Origin: Rouxiella chamberiensis
GTDB taxonomy: Bacteria; Pseudomonadota; Gammaproteobacteria; Enterobacterales; Enterobacteriaceae
Reading direction: 5' to 3'
DNA length: 64,000 bases
Assembly: GCF_026967475.1 (NCBI RefSeq)
Contig: NZ_CP114058.1
Location: 3,286,001 to 3,350,000, forward strand
The translations under genes were made by a program, and so were the position numbers. A model generated the notes under the pieces. The model made no database searches, was not told the origin of the DNA, and saw only the letters and a program-made list of their open reading frames with translations. How positions within the stretch are numbered: the stretch's first letter is position 1; each line of letters starts with the position of its first letter. Shown here piece by piece: positions 8,769-16,518 of this stretch.

Positions 8769-9089
8769 TCAGGAATTATTGTCTTTCGCGACCTCGAAAT
8801 GTACCGACAATAAATAAGCTTCCTCAATCGGTAAATTCCCCAGTCTATTCACAACCTGCTCGGCCATTTGAATAGACTCCGCCGAGATTTCATCGAATAA
8901 CGCTTTCTCGACCTCAGGCAGAGGCTCGCCGGTAATGGAACGCAGGACCATCGCCTTGACATGCGATGCCAGCATTTGCTGCTGAACATCATTGGTATAG
9001 ATATTTTCGGCATTCAACATGCTCTGAATGTCCGCGAGTAATTGTTCCGTTCTTTCTGGCGCATCTTTTAAATCAAGTGCATTTTTCAT
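8769..9089 (-). CDS. Stand-alone PRD domain protein (EF_0829/AHA_3910 type)
   Basis: A 106-residue protein consisting of one PTS regulation domain without any DNA- or RNA-binding part. Both expected phosphorylatable histidines are visible, in MLASHVKAM and LLSVHFEVA. The start MKNALDLKD is the only methionine giving the family length; AGGGG lies about 15 bases upstream. It is the first gene of the nine-gene cluster. A PRD alone cannot regulate transcription directly, so it may act as a phosphorylated sensor or adaptor for the BglG-type regulator at the other end, or for the SFCGS/DUF proteins (inference). Confidence 0.85.
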   Translation of the reverse strand: MKNALDLKDAPERTEQLLADIQSMLNAENIYTNDVQQQMLASHVKAMVLRSITGEPLPEVEKALFDEISAESIQMAEQVVNRLGNLPIEEAYLLSVHFEVAKDNNS

Positions 9090-9317
9090 AACAATCTGCT
9101 CTGCCCCTTTTACAGATGCGACTCTATTATTTCTCACGACCCTCTTTCTGCTGGTTCTTACCCTACGCCCATGACAAAAAGGTGTGTAGCCGGTATTTTT
9201 CCAGTTCAAAGTGGAAATAGAGCAGACCAAGCGGATCGATTTCGCAAAAATGCAATTAAGAAGCAGAGCGCGCTGAAAAGCAGTGAGGAGGCAGGGGAAA
9301 CAACTGGCGTTCAAGAG
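9090..9317 (-). promoter_or_regulatory. Leader/promoter region of the nine-gene cluster
   Basis: This gap between the cybC terminator and the PRD gene must hold the cluster promoter. I see no sigma-54 motif and no convincing antiterminator hairpin pair. A weak TTGAAC (-35-like) on the minus strand lies near 9203-9208. It is listed as the place to map a transcription start, not as a proven promoter. Confidence 0.35.
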
Positions 9318-9349
9318 AAAAACCTCCTGCCGATTAAAGAGGAGGTTTT
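9318..9349 (-). terminator. Rho-independent terminator of cybC
   Basis: A perfect ten-base stem: 9319-9328 pairs with 9340-9349 (AAAACCTCCT with AGGAGGTTTT) around an eleven-base loop. On the minus strand it ends in a run of T, just after the cybC stop codon. It separates cybC from the accessory cluster. Confidence 0.85.
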
Positions 9350-9362
9350 GAACAATGGGCCT

Positions 9363-9749
9363 TTACTTGAATTTCTTGTGGTTCGCGTTGCGGGTAGCCT
9401 TGAACCCTTCGGCTTCTTTTTTCGCTTCATCCATATTGCCGGATTTGGCATAGCCCGAGGCTTTGTCTATCTGGCCAATCAGGGTATCCAGACCTTTGTG
9501 GAAGTCCTGGATTTCCGGGCTGTTATCCGGTTTGGAGGCAAATTTTGGCGGTTTGGATTTTTTGGCGTCTTCGGCGGCTTCTCTCATTTTGCCCAGACCC
9601 TGGAGGAATTCGGCCTTGTCGTCGGTTTTCAAGATTTTGCTGTAGTTATCCGACAGTGTGTCCATATCCGTTTCTAAATCGGCCGCCAGCGAATGGGCGC
9701 TCCAACCCAGCAGGGCAACCGTGGCGATTGCCATCATCTGTTTACGCAT
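9363..9749 (-). CDS. cybC: Cytochrome b562
   Basis: A periplasmic four-helix haem protein, 128 residues including a signal peptide that ends at SLAA before ADLETDM. The haem ligands of the family are kept: Met7 of the mature chain (ADLETDM) and the histidine of TRNANHKKF near the C-terminus, with the conserved arginine four residues before it. ATG at 9749 was chosen because GGAAGG lies just upstream; an upstream GTG would add two residues. Its electron-transfer partner is unknown. Confidence 0.93.
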   Translation of the reverse strand: MRKQMMAIATVALLGWSAHSLAADLETDMDTLSDNYSKILKTDDKAEFLQGLGKMREAAEDAKKSKPPKFASKPDNSPEIQDFHKGLDTLIGQIDKASGYAKSGNMDEAKKEAEGFKATRNANHKKFK

Positions 9750-9917
9750 GCTCACCTTCCAGTTCTATTTTTATAGGGAAATCAGCCATCGGCGTGGCGT
9801 GATAAAGGTATAACGACATTGTTTGTGTGGCTATGTTTAACATAGATGCAACAGCGAGAAAGTGGTATCACTTTTTTGTATAGAAAATTCAGGGCGGGAG
9901 GAGAAAAGAGGAAAATG

Positions 9918-9940
9918 CAGCGACGGAAGCACCGCCGCTG
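9918..9940 (-). terminator. Possible terminator of pmbA
   Basis: CAGCGACGG (9918-9926) pairs with CCGCCGCTG (9932-9940) with one mismatch and a five-base loop, just after the pmbA stop. On the minus strand it is followed by CATTTTCCTCTTTTC, a moderate T-rich tract. Confidence 0.5.
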
Positions 9941-9956
9941 TAACAATCAACGCCGG

Positions 9957-11297
9957 TTATTCACCAGCGATTTTCATTTCGGGCAGAATGATGGAACCGC
10001 ACTGGATATTGCTGCGCGTTTCGATATCGCTGCCGATGCTCACCATATTACGCAGCATGTCCTTTAAATTTCCGGCGATGGTGATTTCGCTGACCGGATA
10101 CTGAATCTCGCCGTTTTCAACCCAGAAACCGGCCGCGCCACGGGAATAGTCGCCGGTAATGCCGCTCACCGCCTGTCCCATGAGTTCGGTGACCAGCAGG
10201 CCTTTGTCCAGCTTGCGCAGCATGGCCTTGAAGTCGTCGCCCTGACCCGCAATACGCCAGTTATGAATGCCGCCCGCGTGACCGGTGGTTTGCAGGCCGA
10301 GTTTACGCGCCGAATAGCAGGTCATCAGCCAGGTTTGCAGCACACCGTCTTTCACGATATCGCGGCGCTGGGTGCGCACGCCTTCGCTGTCAAACGGCGT
10401 CGAGGCCATGCCTTTGAGCAGATGAGGATGTTCTTCCACGGTGACCCATTCCGGCAAAATCTGCTTGCCCAGGCTGTCGAGCAGGTAGGACGATTTGCGG
10501 TAGATGCTTCCGCCGCTGATTGCGCCAACCAGATGCCCAAACAGGCCGGTGGCCACTTCGGCGGCAAACATGACCGGGGCTTTCATGGTCGGCAGTTTGC
10601 GCGGCGACAGGCGGGACAAGGTGCGGCGTGCACACTCTGCACCAACCCACTCCGGGCTTTTCAGCTCGTCAAACGAACGGGCGATGGTATAGGCGTAATC
10701 GCGCTCCATATCGCCCGCCGCTTCGGCGATGACTGACGCCGAAATCGAATGACGGGTCGAGCAGTAGCTTTGCAGCATGCCGTGGCTGTTGCCGAACACG
10801 CGGATCCCGTAGTGGCTGTTGAAGCTGCCGCCTTCGGTATTGGTAATACGCTTATCCACCGCCAGCGCCGCCTGTTCCGCACGGGCAGCCAGTTCGATAC
10901 CGCGATCGGCGTCGAGTTCGGTCGGGTGGAAAAGGTCGAGATCAGGTGCCTCGAAGGCCAGCATTTCTTCATCGGCGACGCCCGCGTAAGGGTCCGGCGA
11001 CGTATAGCGGGCGATATCCAGCGCCGCCTGCACGGTGCGGGAAATGGCATCGGGACTCAGATCGGTGGAAGACGCACTGCCTTTACGCTGCTGATAATAA
11101 ACGGTGATGCCAAGCGCACCATCGCTGTTGAATTCAACGTTTTCAACGTCACCGAAACGGGTGCTAATCCCGATACCGGTGGTTTTGCTGACGGCCACTT
11201 CTGCACCGTCAGAACCGGCTTTCGCTAATTCCAGAGCCTGCGCGACAGCTTGTTCCAGCGTTTTACGTTGCTCTGCCACTTGAGTGGTTACGTTCAT
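9957..11297 (-). CDS. pmbA: Metalloprotease PmbA (TldE)
   Basis: 446 residues. PmbA/TldE forms a heterodimeric protease with TldD; the pair matures peptides such as microcin B17 and degrades CcdA, and the metal site is in TldD. Family marks are [16 protein letters not shown] in the N-terminal domain, [20 protein letters not shown] and the end [13 protein letters not shown]. The partner tldD is about 10 kb away in this window on the same strand. It is divergent from darP across a 160-base promoter region. Confidence 0.96.
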   Translation of the reverse strand: MNVTTQVAEQRKTLEQAVAQALELAKAGSDGAEVAVSKTTGIGISTRFGDVENVEFNSDGALGITVYYQQRKGSASSTDLSPDAISRTVQAALDIARYTSPDPYAGVADEEMLAFEAPDLDLFHPTELDADRGIELAARAEQAALAVDKRITNTEGGSFNSHYGIRVFGNSHGMLQSYCSTRHSISASVIAEAAGDMERDYAYTIARSFDELKSPEWVGAECARRTLSRLSPRKLPTMKAPVMFAAEVATGLFGHLVGAISGGSIYRKSSYLLDSLGKQILPEWVTVEEHPHLLKGMASTPFDSEGVRTQRRDIVKDGVLQTWLMTCYSARKLGLQTTGHAGGIHNWRIAGQGDDFKAMLRKLDKGLLVTELMGQAVSGITGDYSRGAAGFWVENGEIQYPVSEITIAGNLKDMLRNMVSIGSDIETRSNIQCGSIILPEMKIAGE

Positions 11298-11460
11298 CAG
11301 CCCGCCCTTCTTTTTGAAATAAGGTGTTAAGTAAAAAGTTGGAGTTAATTACTTATAGATTCTCCAGAGTCTAACAGAGACTTAGGACAATTTCGCATTC
11401 CGACTGGGTCTTTTGTTGCCAACCGTGCGATAATGCGGCCAAGAATTTTAAGGATCCCTA

Positions 11461-12009
11461 ATGACTAAGAAAATAGAAGACTGGCTCAACGATGTTCCCG
11501 AAGAGAACAACGAAGAAGATGACGAGATCATCTGGGTCAGCAAAAGTGAAATCAAACGTGATGCCGAAGCGCTGAAAGATCTCGGTGCCGAAATGGTCGA
11601 GCTTGGGAAAAACTCCCTCGACAAGCTTCAGCTTGACGACGACCTGCGCGCGGCGATTGATTTGGCTCAAAAAATCAAGAAAGAAGGCCGTCGCCGTCAG
11701 CTTCAGCTGATAGGCAAGATGCTGCGTTCCCGCGACGTAGAGCCGATTCAGACCGCGCTCGACAAGCTGAAAAACCGCCATAACCAGCAGGTTTCGCTGT
11801 TCCACAAGCTTGAAGTCCTGCGCGACCGTCTGGTCGAAGAAGGCGATGACGCCGTACCGGCGGTGCTGGATCTTTACCCGGAAGCCGATCGTCAGCAGTT
11901 GCGTGCGCTTATCCGTAATGCGCAGAAAGAGAAGGCGACCAACAAGCCGCCGAAAGCCTATCGCCAGATTTTCCAGTATCTTCGCGAACTCGCCGAAGCC
12001 AGAGACTGA
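11461..12009 (+). CDS. darP: Ribosome biogenesis factor DarP (YjgA, DUF615)
   Basis: A 182-residue charged helical protein that binds late 50S ribosome precursors. Family features are the start EDWLNDVPE followed by an acidic stretch, [18 protein letters not shown] and the end [15 protein letters not shown]. It is divergent from pmbA, which is the usual arrangement, and is followed by a hairpin terminator. Confidence 0.95.
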   Translation: MTKKIEDWLNDVPEENNEEDDEIIWVSKSEIKRDAEALKDLGAEMVELGKNSLDKLQLDDDLRAAIDLAQKIKKEGRRRQLQLIGKMLRSRDVEPIQTALDKLKNRHNQQVSLFHKLEVLRDRLVEEGDDAVPAVLDLYPEADRQQLRALIRNAQKEKATNKPPKAYRQIFQYLRELAEARD

Positions 12010-12051
12010 TCGTCTTTCCTGATGCTGTAACGGCGTCAGCTGCATGCGCTC

Positions 12052-12092
12052 GCCCGACTCCCTGACGTCTGTCAGCGTGTCGGGCTTTGTTT
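12052..12092 (+). terminator. Terminator after darP
   Basis: GCCCGAC (12052-12058) pairs with GTCGGGC (12079-12085), with an inner stem CTGAC/GTCAG, followed by TTTGTTT on the plus strand. Confidence 0.7.
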
Positions 12093-12160
12093 ATCTGCCG
12101 CCGTGCGACAACGCCAGTCTTCTGATTCAAAATCTTTTCTACGACACGGCACGTGAAACC

Positions 12161-12451
12161 TTACGGCTTTTTCGCCACCGCTTTATCGAAAAGATTGAAT
12201 CGTAACTCGCCGTCCAACTCTTCTTCTGCCTCTTCAAACAATAAAACCAGCGAGCCGAATTTGCGTTTGCGCGCCGCGTTCAGATTGGTGAAATCGATTT
12301 CGGCAGGAAGCGGAATACCGCCGGTAACGACGTCCCAGAGTGCGTCCAGATTGGCACCGAACTCGTCGCCGAGCGCGAACTGCTGCGCGAAATCGGCATA
12401 AAACGCTGACAGGTCGGGGATGTGATTAAAATCGAAAACCGCTTTTTTCAT
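12161..12451 (-). CDS. yhcO: Barstar family ribonuclease inhibitor
   Basis: 96 residues matching barstar in length and pattern: MKKAVFDFNHI, then GANLDALWDVVTGGI, the acidic helix that inserts into the barnase active site, and an acidic C-terminal part. It starts five bases after the stop of the barnase-type RNase gene and so forms an operon with it. In E. coli yhcO also sits beside the aae genes. The role is cytosolic protection against the exported RNase. Confidence 0.9.
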   Translation of the reverse strand: MKKAVFDFNHIPDLSAFYADFAQQFALGDEFGANLDALWDVVTGGIPLPAEIDFTNLNAARKRKFGSLVLLFEEAEEELDGELRFNLFDKAVAKKP

Positions 12452-12456
12452 ATGTT

Positions 12457-12897
12457 CTACTCCACCCGAACAACATTCTTGTAGTGATTGCGGCTGATGT
12501 AAATCAGACCATCATTGGCAAACAATACGCGATCGGCACCGCGTCTTCCGCAGTGATAATTGATATCGGCCTCACGCCATACGCGGCCCGGCGCATCCGG
12601 CAGGCTGCGCTCGCGGTTTGAAAAGCGATCACCGCCAATCGCCTTGCCCGGCAAGACCTGACACAGATTTCCGGCACGCGCGTCCCATCCGGCGGCACGC
12701 GCCTGTTTCTTGGTCACATAATAGTCGGGCAAACGGTGATGCTGCTGCACATAACTCACCACGGTTTTTTCACTGGTCAATGACTCGATATTGCCCTGCG
12801 TGGGGGAGAAAAAGCTCATCCTTGCCGCTGCACTGCCGCCCAGCATCAGTCCTGCCACCAGCAAAGCTGCCCAACCCCACGTTTTTCCTGCTTTCAT
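12457..12897 (-). CDS. Barnase-family (N1/T1) secreted ribonuclease
   Basis: 146 residues: an N-terminal signal or anchor sequence (WGWAALLVAGLMLGG) followed by a complete barnase-like domain. Conserved stretches are RLPDYYVTKKQA, GWDARAGNL, GKAIGGDRFSNRE and WREADINY (catalytic Glu), with the catalytic His in RNHYKNV near the C-terminus. Two cysteines (GNLCQ and YHCGR) could form a disulfide in the periplasm. It is followed immediately by its inhibitor. It could serve nutrient scavenging or competition; the sequence does not decide. Confidence 0.92.
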   Translation of the reverse strand: MKAGKTWGWAALLVAGLMLGGSAAARMSFFSPTQGNIESLTSEKTVVSYVQQHHRLPDYYVTKKQARAAGWDARAGNLCQVLPGKAIGGDRFSNRERSLPDAPGRVWREADINYHCGRRGADRVLFANDGLIYISRNHYKNVVRVE

Positions 12898-12959
12898 CGT
12901 GATTACTCGTCAAATTATGCGCGGTAGGCGGTCCGGCTTTATACGAAACCGCCCGCCCA

Positions 12960-14441
12960 TTACAAATTACCCAGATGCAGTGTTTTAACCTGCAAATACT
13001 CTTCCAGCCCCAGCACGGAACCTTCACGGCCCAGACCGGACTCTTTCACACCCCCGAACGGCGCGACTTCGGTCGACAGCGCACATTCGTTGATGCCAAT
13101 CATTCCGCTTTCGATGGCGTCGGCGACGCGGAATACCCGCTGAAGATTCTGTGAATAGAAATAGGCCGCCAGTCCGAATTCAGTCGCGTTGGCGCGCTCG
13201 ATGGCTTCCTCTTCCGTCTTGAAACGGAAACAGGCGGCCAGCGGGCCAAAAGTCTCTTCGGCAGCGACTTTCATGCGATCGTTGGCTTCGGCAATCACTG
13301 TCGGCTGGAAGAAGTTTCCGCCCAGTGGATGCCGTTCGCCGCCGGTCAGCAGTTTTCCGCCGTGCAAAAGAGCATCTTTCACATGTTCTTCGACCTTTTC
13401 AAGACCTTTAATGTTAATTAACGGACCAACGATGACGCCCTCTTCCATGCCGTTGCCGACCTTGAGTTGCGCCACTTTTTCGGCCAGGCGATGCACAAAG
13501 GTGTCATAAATGCCGTCCTGGACATAAATCCGGTTGATCGACACACAAACCTGGCCGGAATTGCGGAACTTGCAGGCCAGGACGCCCTCCAGCGCGGCAT
13601 CGAGATCGGCATCGTCAAATACGATATAAGGCGCGTTGCCGCCCAGCTCCATCGAGACTTTTTTCATGGTGTCGGCACTGTTGCGCACCAGCGTTTTGCC
13701 GACCTCGGTGGAGCCGGTAAACGAAATCTTGCGCACCGCGCTGCTGGCCATAATCGCCTCGCTGATGGCGGAGGTGTCACCCGCCACACCGTTGAGCACG
13801 CCCTCCGGCACGCCCGCCTGTTTCGCCAGTTCGAGCAGGGCAAAAGCCGACAGCGGCGTATTGTTGGCGGGTTTGATAAGCCCTGTGCAACCTGCGGCCA
13901 GCGCCGGACCCAGTTTGCGGGTCAGCATGGCGAGCGGGAAATTCCACGGCGTAATCGCCGCGACAACGCCAACGGGTTCGCGGGTGGCGAGAATGCGCGA
14001 ACCGGCTTTGACGGGAGGAATTATCTCGCCGTTGGCGCGCTTTGCCTCTTCACCAAACCATTGCAGGAAGCTGGCGGCATATTCCACCTCGCCCAGCGCC
14101 TCTTTCAACGGCTTGCCCTGTTCGGCAACCATCAGTTCGCCGAGAAACTGTTTGTTCTCCAGCATCAACGTATACCAGCGATGCAGGATTTCGCCGCGGG
14201 CCTTGCCGGTTTTCTTGCGCCATTCGGGAAATGCTTTGCTGGCCGCATTGATGGCGGCGTCGGTTTCGGCCTTGCCGGCACGCGCGACTTTCGCCACGAT
14301 GTCGCCGGTGGCGGGGTTCTCGACATCAAAGGTTTGCACCGCATTTTTCCATTCGCCATTCACAAAGTAGCCGGTTTTGAACAACGGATGTTCGGAAAGG
14401 GTTTTGAGGTTGGCGGATGAGGATGTTTGCTGGACTGACAT
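12960..14441 (-). CDS. gabD: NAD(P)-dependent succinate-semialdehyde dehydrogenase
   Basis: 493 residues of the aldehyde dehydrogenase superfamily, closest in pattern to GabD. Visible are PWNFPLAMLTRK (cofactor region), FTGSTEVGK, the general-base glutamate in MELGGNAP and the catalytic cysteine in SGQVCVS. It oxidises succinate semialdehyde to succinate, the last step of GABA use. The start MSVQQTSSS was chosen because GGAGGA lies just upstream; the longer frame adds 16 unlikely residues. It is divergent from an APC permease, suggesting one uptake-and-use unit, although no GABA aminotransferase gene is present here. Confidence 0.9.
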   Translation of the reverse strand: MSVQQTSSSANLKTLSEHPLFKTGYFVNGEWKNAVQTFDVENPATGDIVAKVARAGKAETDAAINAASKAFPEWRKKTGKARGEILHRWYTLMLENKQFLGELMVAEQGKPLKEALGEVEYAASFLQWFGEEAKRANGEIIPPVKAGSRILATREPVGVVAAITPWNFPLAMLTRKLGPALAAGCTGLIKPANNTPLSAFALLELAKQAGVPEGVLNGVAGDTSAISEAIMASSAVRKISFTGSTEVGKTLVRNSADTMKKVSMELGGNAPYIVFDDADLDAALEGVLACKFRNSGQVCVSINRIYVQDGIYDTFVHRLAEKVAQLKVGNGMEEGVIVGPLINIKGLEKVEEHVKDALLHGGKLLTGGERHPLGGNFFQPTVIAEANDRMKVAAEETFGPLAACFRFKTEEEAIERANATEFGLAAYFYSQNLQRVFRVADAIESGMIGINECALSTEVAPFGGVKESGLGREGSVLGLEEYLQVKTLHLGNL

Positions 14442-14631
14442 GATAGGGATTCCTCCAGTGAGGTGCGCCACGCAGGGCGAAAAATTCAAAGGTAATTAAC
14501 GGTTAAGTATAGCCAGTAATCCCCCGCCCGTAGCCTAAACGCACCCGCTCACCATGCTTTTAGGAAAGCTTAACGCCAGTCTTTCCTGCTGCTTTTCAAT
14601 CCGTTTCTGCTATTTACCCCGTTGCCGTGGC

Positions 14632-14646
14632 GCACCCTATCAGTGC
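14632..14646. promoter_or_regulatory. Candidate NtrC-binding site
   Basis: GCAC-N7-GTGC with both half-sites perfect (GCACCCTATCAGTGC). This is the NtrC enhancer pattern. It lies about 90 bases upstream of the sigma-54-like promoter of the permease, the normal enhancer distance. Confidence 0.6.
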
Positions 14647-14667
14647 AGAACGTTTAATAAATAGCAC

Positions 14668-14682
14668 GCAAATAATGCGCCA
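14668..14682 (-). promoter_or_regulatory. Weak sigma-54-like promoter toward gabD
   Basis: On the minus strand TGGCGC-N5-TTGC, one base off the TGGCAC-N5-TTGC consensus, about 230 bases before the gabD ATG. It would make gabD co-regulated with the divergent permease. The match could be chance. Confidence 0.35.
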
Positions 14683-14732
14683 ACGCCTCATATGCCTCCT
14701 ATTAATACAATTTCCACCCCAATTCGGCAGTC

Positions 14733-14748
14733 TGGCACGCTTCCTGCT
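14733..14748 (+). promoter_or_regulatory. Sigma-54 (RpoN) type promoter of the APC permease
   Basis: TGGCACG-N4-CTGCT, one mismatch from TGGCACG-N4-TTGCW, with GG and GC at -24/-12 spacing. It lies about 100 bases upstream of the permease ATG and downstream of a perfect GCAC-N7-GTGC site. Together they indicate nitrogen-limitation control. Confidence 0.6.
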
Positions 14749-14850
14749 GATACGTTTCAGGTGTCATGAAAGGAAGACTGATGCCGGTTTGAAAAACGTT
14801 AACAGAGAAAGTTTCTGTCATTTTCCTAAAAAACCCTAAAGAGGACTGCT

Positions 14851-16450
14851 ATGACTCAGGGGACATTGAAAAAAATTAGGCCTGGTGGATTTGACCCTTC
14901 TCGGCGTCGGTTCCATGATTGGCTCAGGGTGGCTATACGCAGCATTAACCAGTTCGGGCTATGCAGGAGGATTAACCGGTTGGGCATGGTTGCTCGGTGC
15001 CGTCATGGTGTTGCTGATTGGTCTGGTGTTTGCCGAACTCTCCGCCGCCATTCCGCGCGCGGGCGGCTTTGTGCGGTATCCGCAATACACGCACGGTAAT
15101 GTGGTGGGGTTTGTTATCGGCGTCAGTTCTCTGCTGGCTTACACCAGCACCGCAGGCGTCGAGGTCGAAGCCGTGCGTCAGTACGCCATGTACTGGTGGC
15201 CTGCGCTGGGCAATGCCGACAGCAGTCCGACCACACTCGGCTTTGTGATGCAGATTGCATTGCTGGTAGCGTTCTTCCTGCTGAACTATTGGAGCGTCAG
15301 CTTCTTTGGTCGCATCAATACCATTATTACCACCTTCAAGTTCATCGTGCCTCTGATGGTGATTGTGACCCTGTTCGGCTACTACCACGGGGCCAACCTC
15401 GAAGTACCGGGCACCAATCCGGGCGGCGCGCACGGCGTCTTCTCCTCGCTGACCGGCGCGGGCATCGTCTTTGCCTACCTCGGTTTTCGTCAGGCGGTCG
15501 ATTTCGCGAGCGAAGCCAAAAATCCCCAGCGCAACATTCCCATCGCCATCATTCTGGCCATCGCCATCAGCTTTGCGGTCTATATTCTGCTGCAATTCGC
15601 CTTTATGGGCGCAGTGCCGACCGATCTGCTGAATGCCCACGGCTGGGTAGGACTGAAAGCTATCTTCCAGTCGCCGTATGCCGATCTGGCGCGCAGTCTG
15701 GGTATCACCTGGCTGATTAACCTTATCCTCATCGATGCGGTTATCTCCCCGGCGGGCACCGGCAACATCTATCTGGCAGGGGCATCGCGCGTGCTGTTTG
15801 CCTGGGCGAAAAACGGCCATCTGTTCAACATTTTTGCCAAGGTTGACCCGAAATCCGGCGTGCCGCGCGGCGCGTTGTGGCTGTCGCTGATTCTGGCTAT
15901 CGCCTGGACGCTGCCTTCCGAGTTTCAGGTATGGGGCGGGCTTATCGGCGCGGTGACGTCAGCAACCGTATTTACCTATCTGCCGGGTCCGGTCAATGCG
16001 GGCGTACTGCGTGCGCGTCTGCCGGGCATGAAACGTCCGTTCAAACTGCCGGTATTCGGTCTGCTTAGTCCGCTGGCCTTTATCGCCAGCAGCCTGCTGA
16101 TTTACTGGAGCGGCTGGTCGGTCAATGTCTTGCTTATCCCTATCCTGGTTGTCGCCTGGCTTGCCTATGTGGTGTTCGGGAAAAAGGATGAACACTTCAA
16201 GCGCGACGTCATGAGTTCGCTGTGGCTGCTGGTCTACTATCTGGTAGTGCTGGTGCTGTCCTATCTCGGGACCTACGGCGGAATCAACGCGATTTCCAGC
16301 CCGACCGATATGGTGCTGCTGATCGTGGTGACGCTGGTGTGCTACTACTGGGGCGTGGCTTCCGGTCATGAAAAACTGACCATTCCACAGGATGAAGACG
16401 AACCGGAGCACGAGATACCGGTGGCGAAAACCAGCAAAGCCTATTCCTGA
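14851..16450 (+). CDS. APC family amino-acid permease (YveA-like), start region frameshifted
   Basis: An APC-superfamily transporter of about 532 residues with about 12-14 membrane segments. The consensus start is DLTLLGVGSMIGSGWL, and conserved segments include GFRQAVDFASEAKNP and ISPAGTGNIYLAGASR. Bacillus YveA, an aspartate-proton symporter, is of similar length and type; the true substrate is open. The ATG at 14851 has AGAGGA upstream, but a run of seven A (14869-14875) puts it out of frame. With six A the N-terminus reads MTQGTLKKLGLVDLTLLG, clearly correct. As written the frame is open only from 14885 (GTG). It is divergent from gabD and preceded by NtrC/sigma-54 motifs. Confidence 0.85.
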
Positions 16451-16467
16451 GCCTGTAACAACAATAC

Positions 16468-16503
16468 AAAAAGGCTGGCGCAGTGATGACGCCAGCCTTT
16501 TTT
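16468..16503. terminator. Bidirectional terminator, permease/aaeB
   Basis: AAAAAGGCTGGCG pairs with CGCCAGCCTTTTT around a short loop, with T-runs on both strands. It lies between the convergent permease and aaeB genes. Confidence 0.88.
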
Positions 16504-16518
16504 ATTGCCTGAATTCGT

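Noticed and set aside
9090..9317. Sigma-54 promoter for the nine-gene cluster, as in the Salmonella dga operon
   Set aside because: No TGGCAC-N5-TTGC-like sequence was found on the minus strand, and the local regulator is of BglG rather than NtrC/LevR type.
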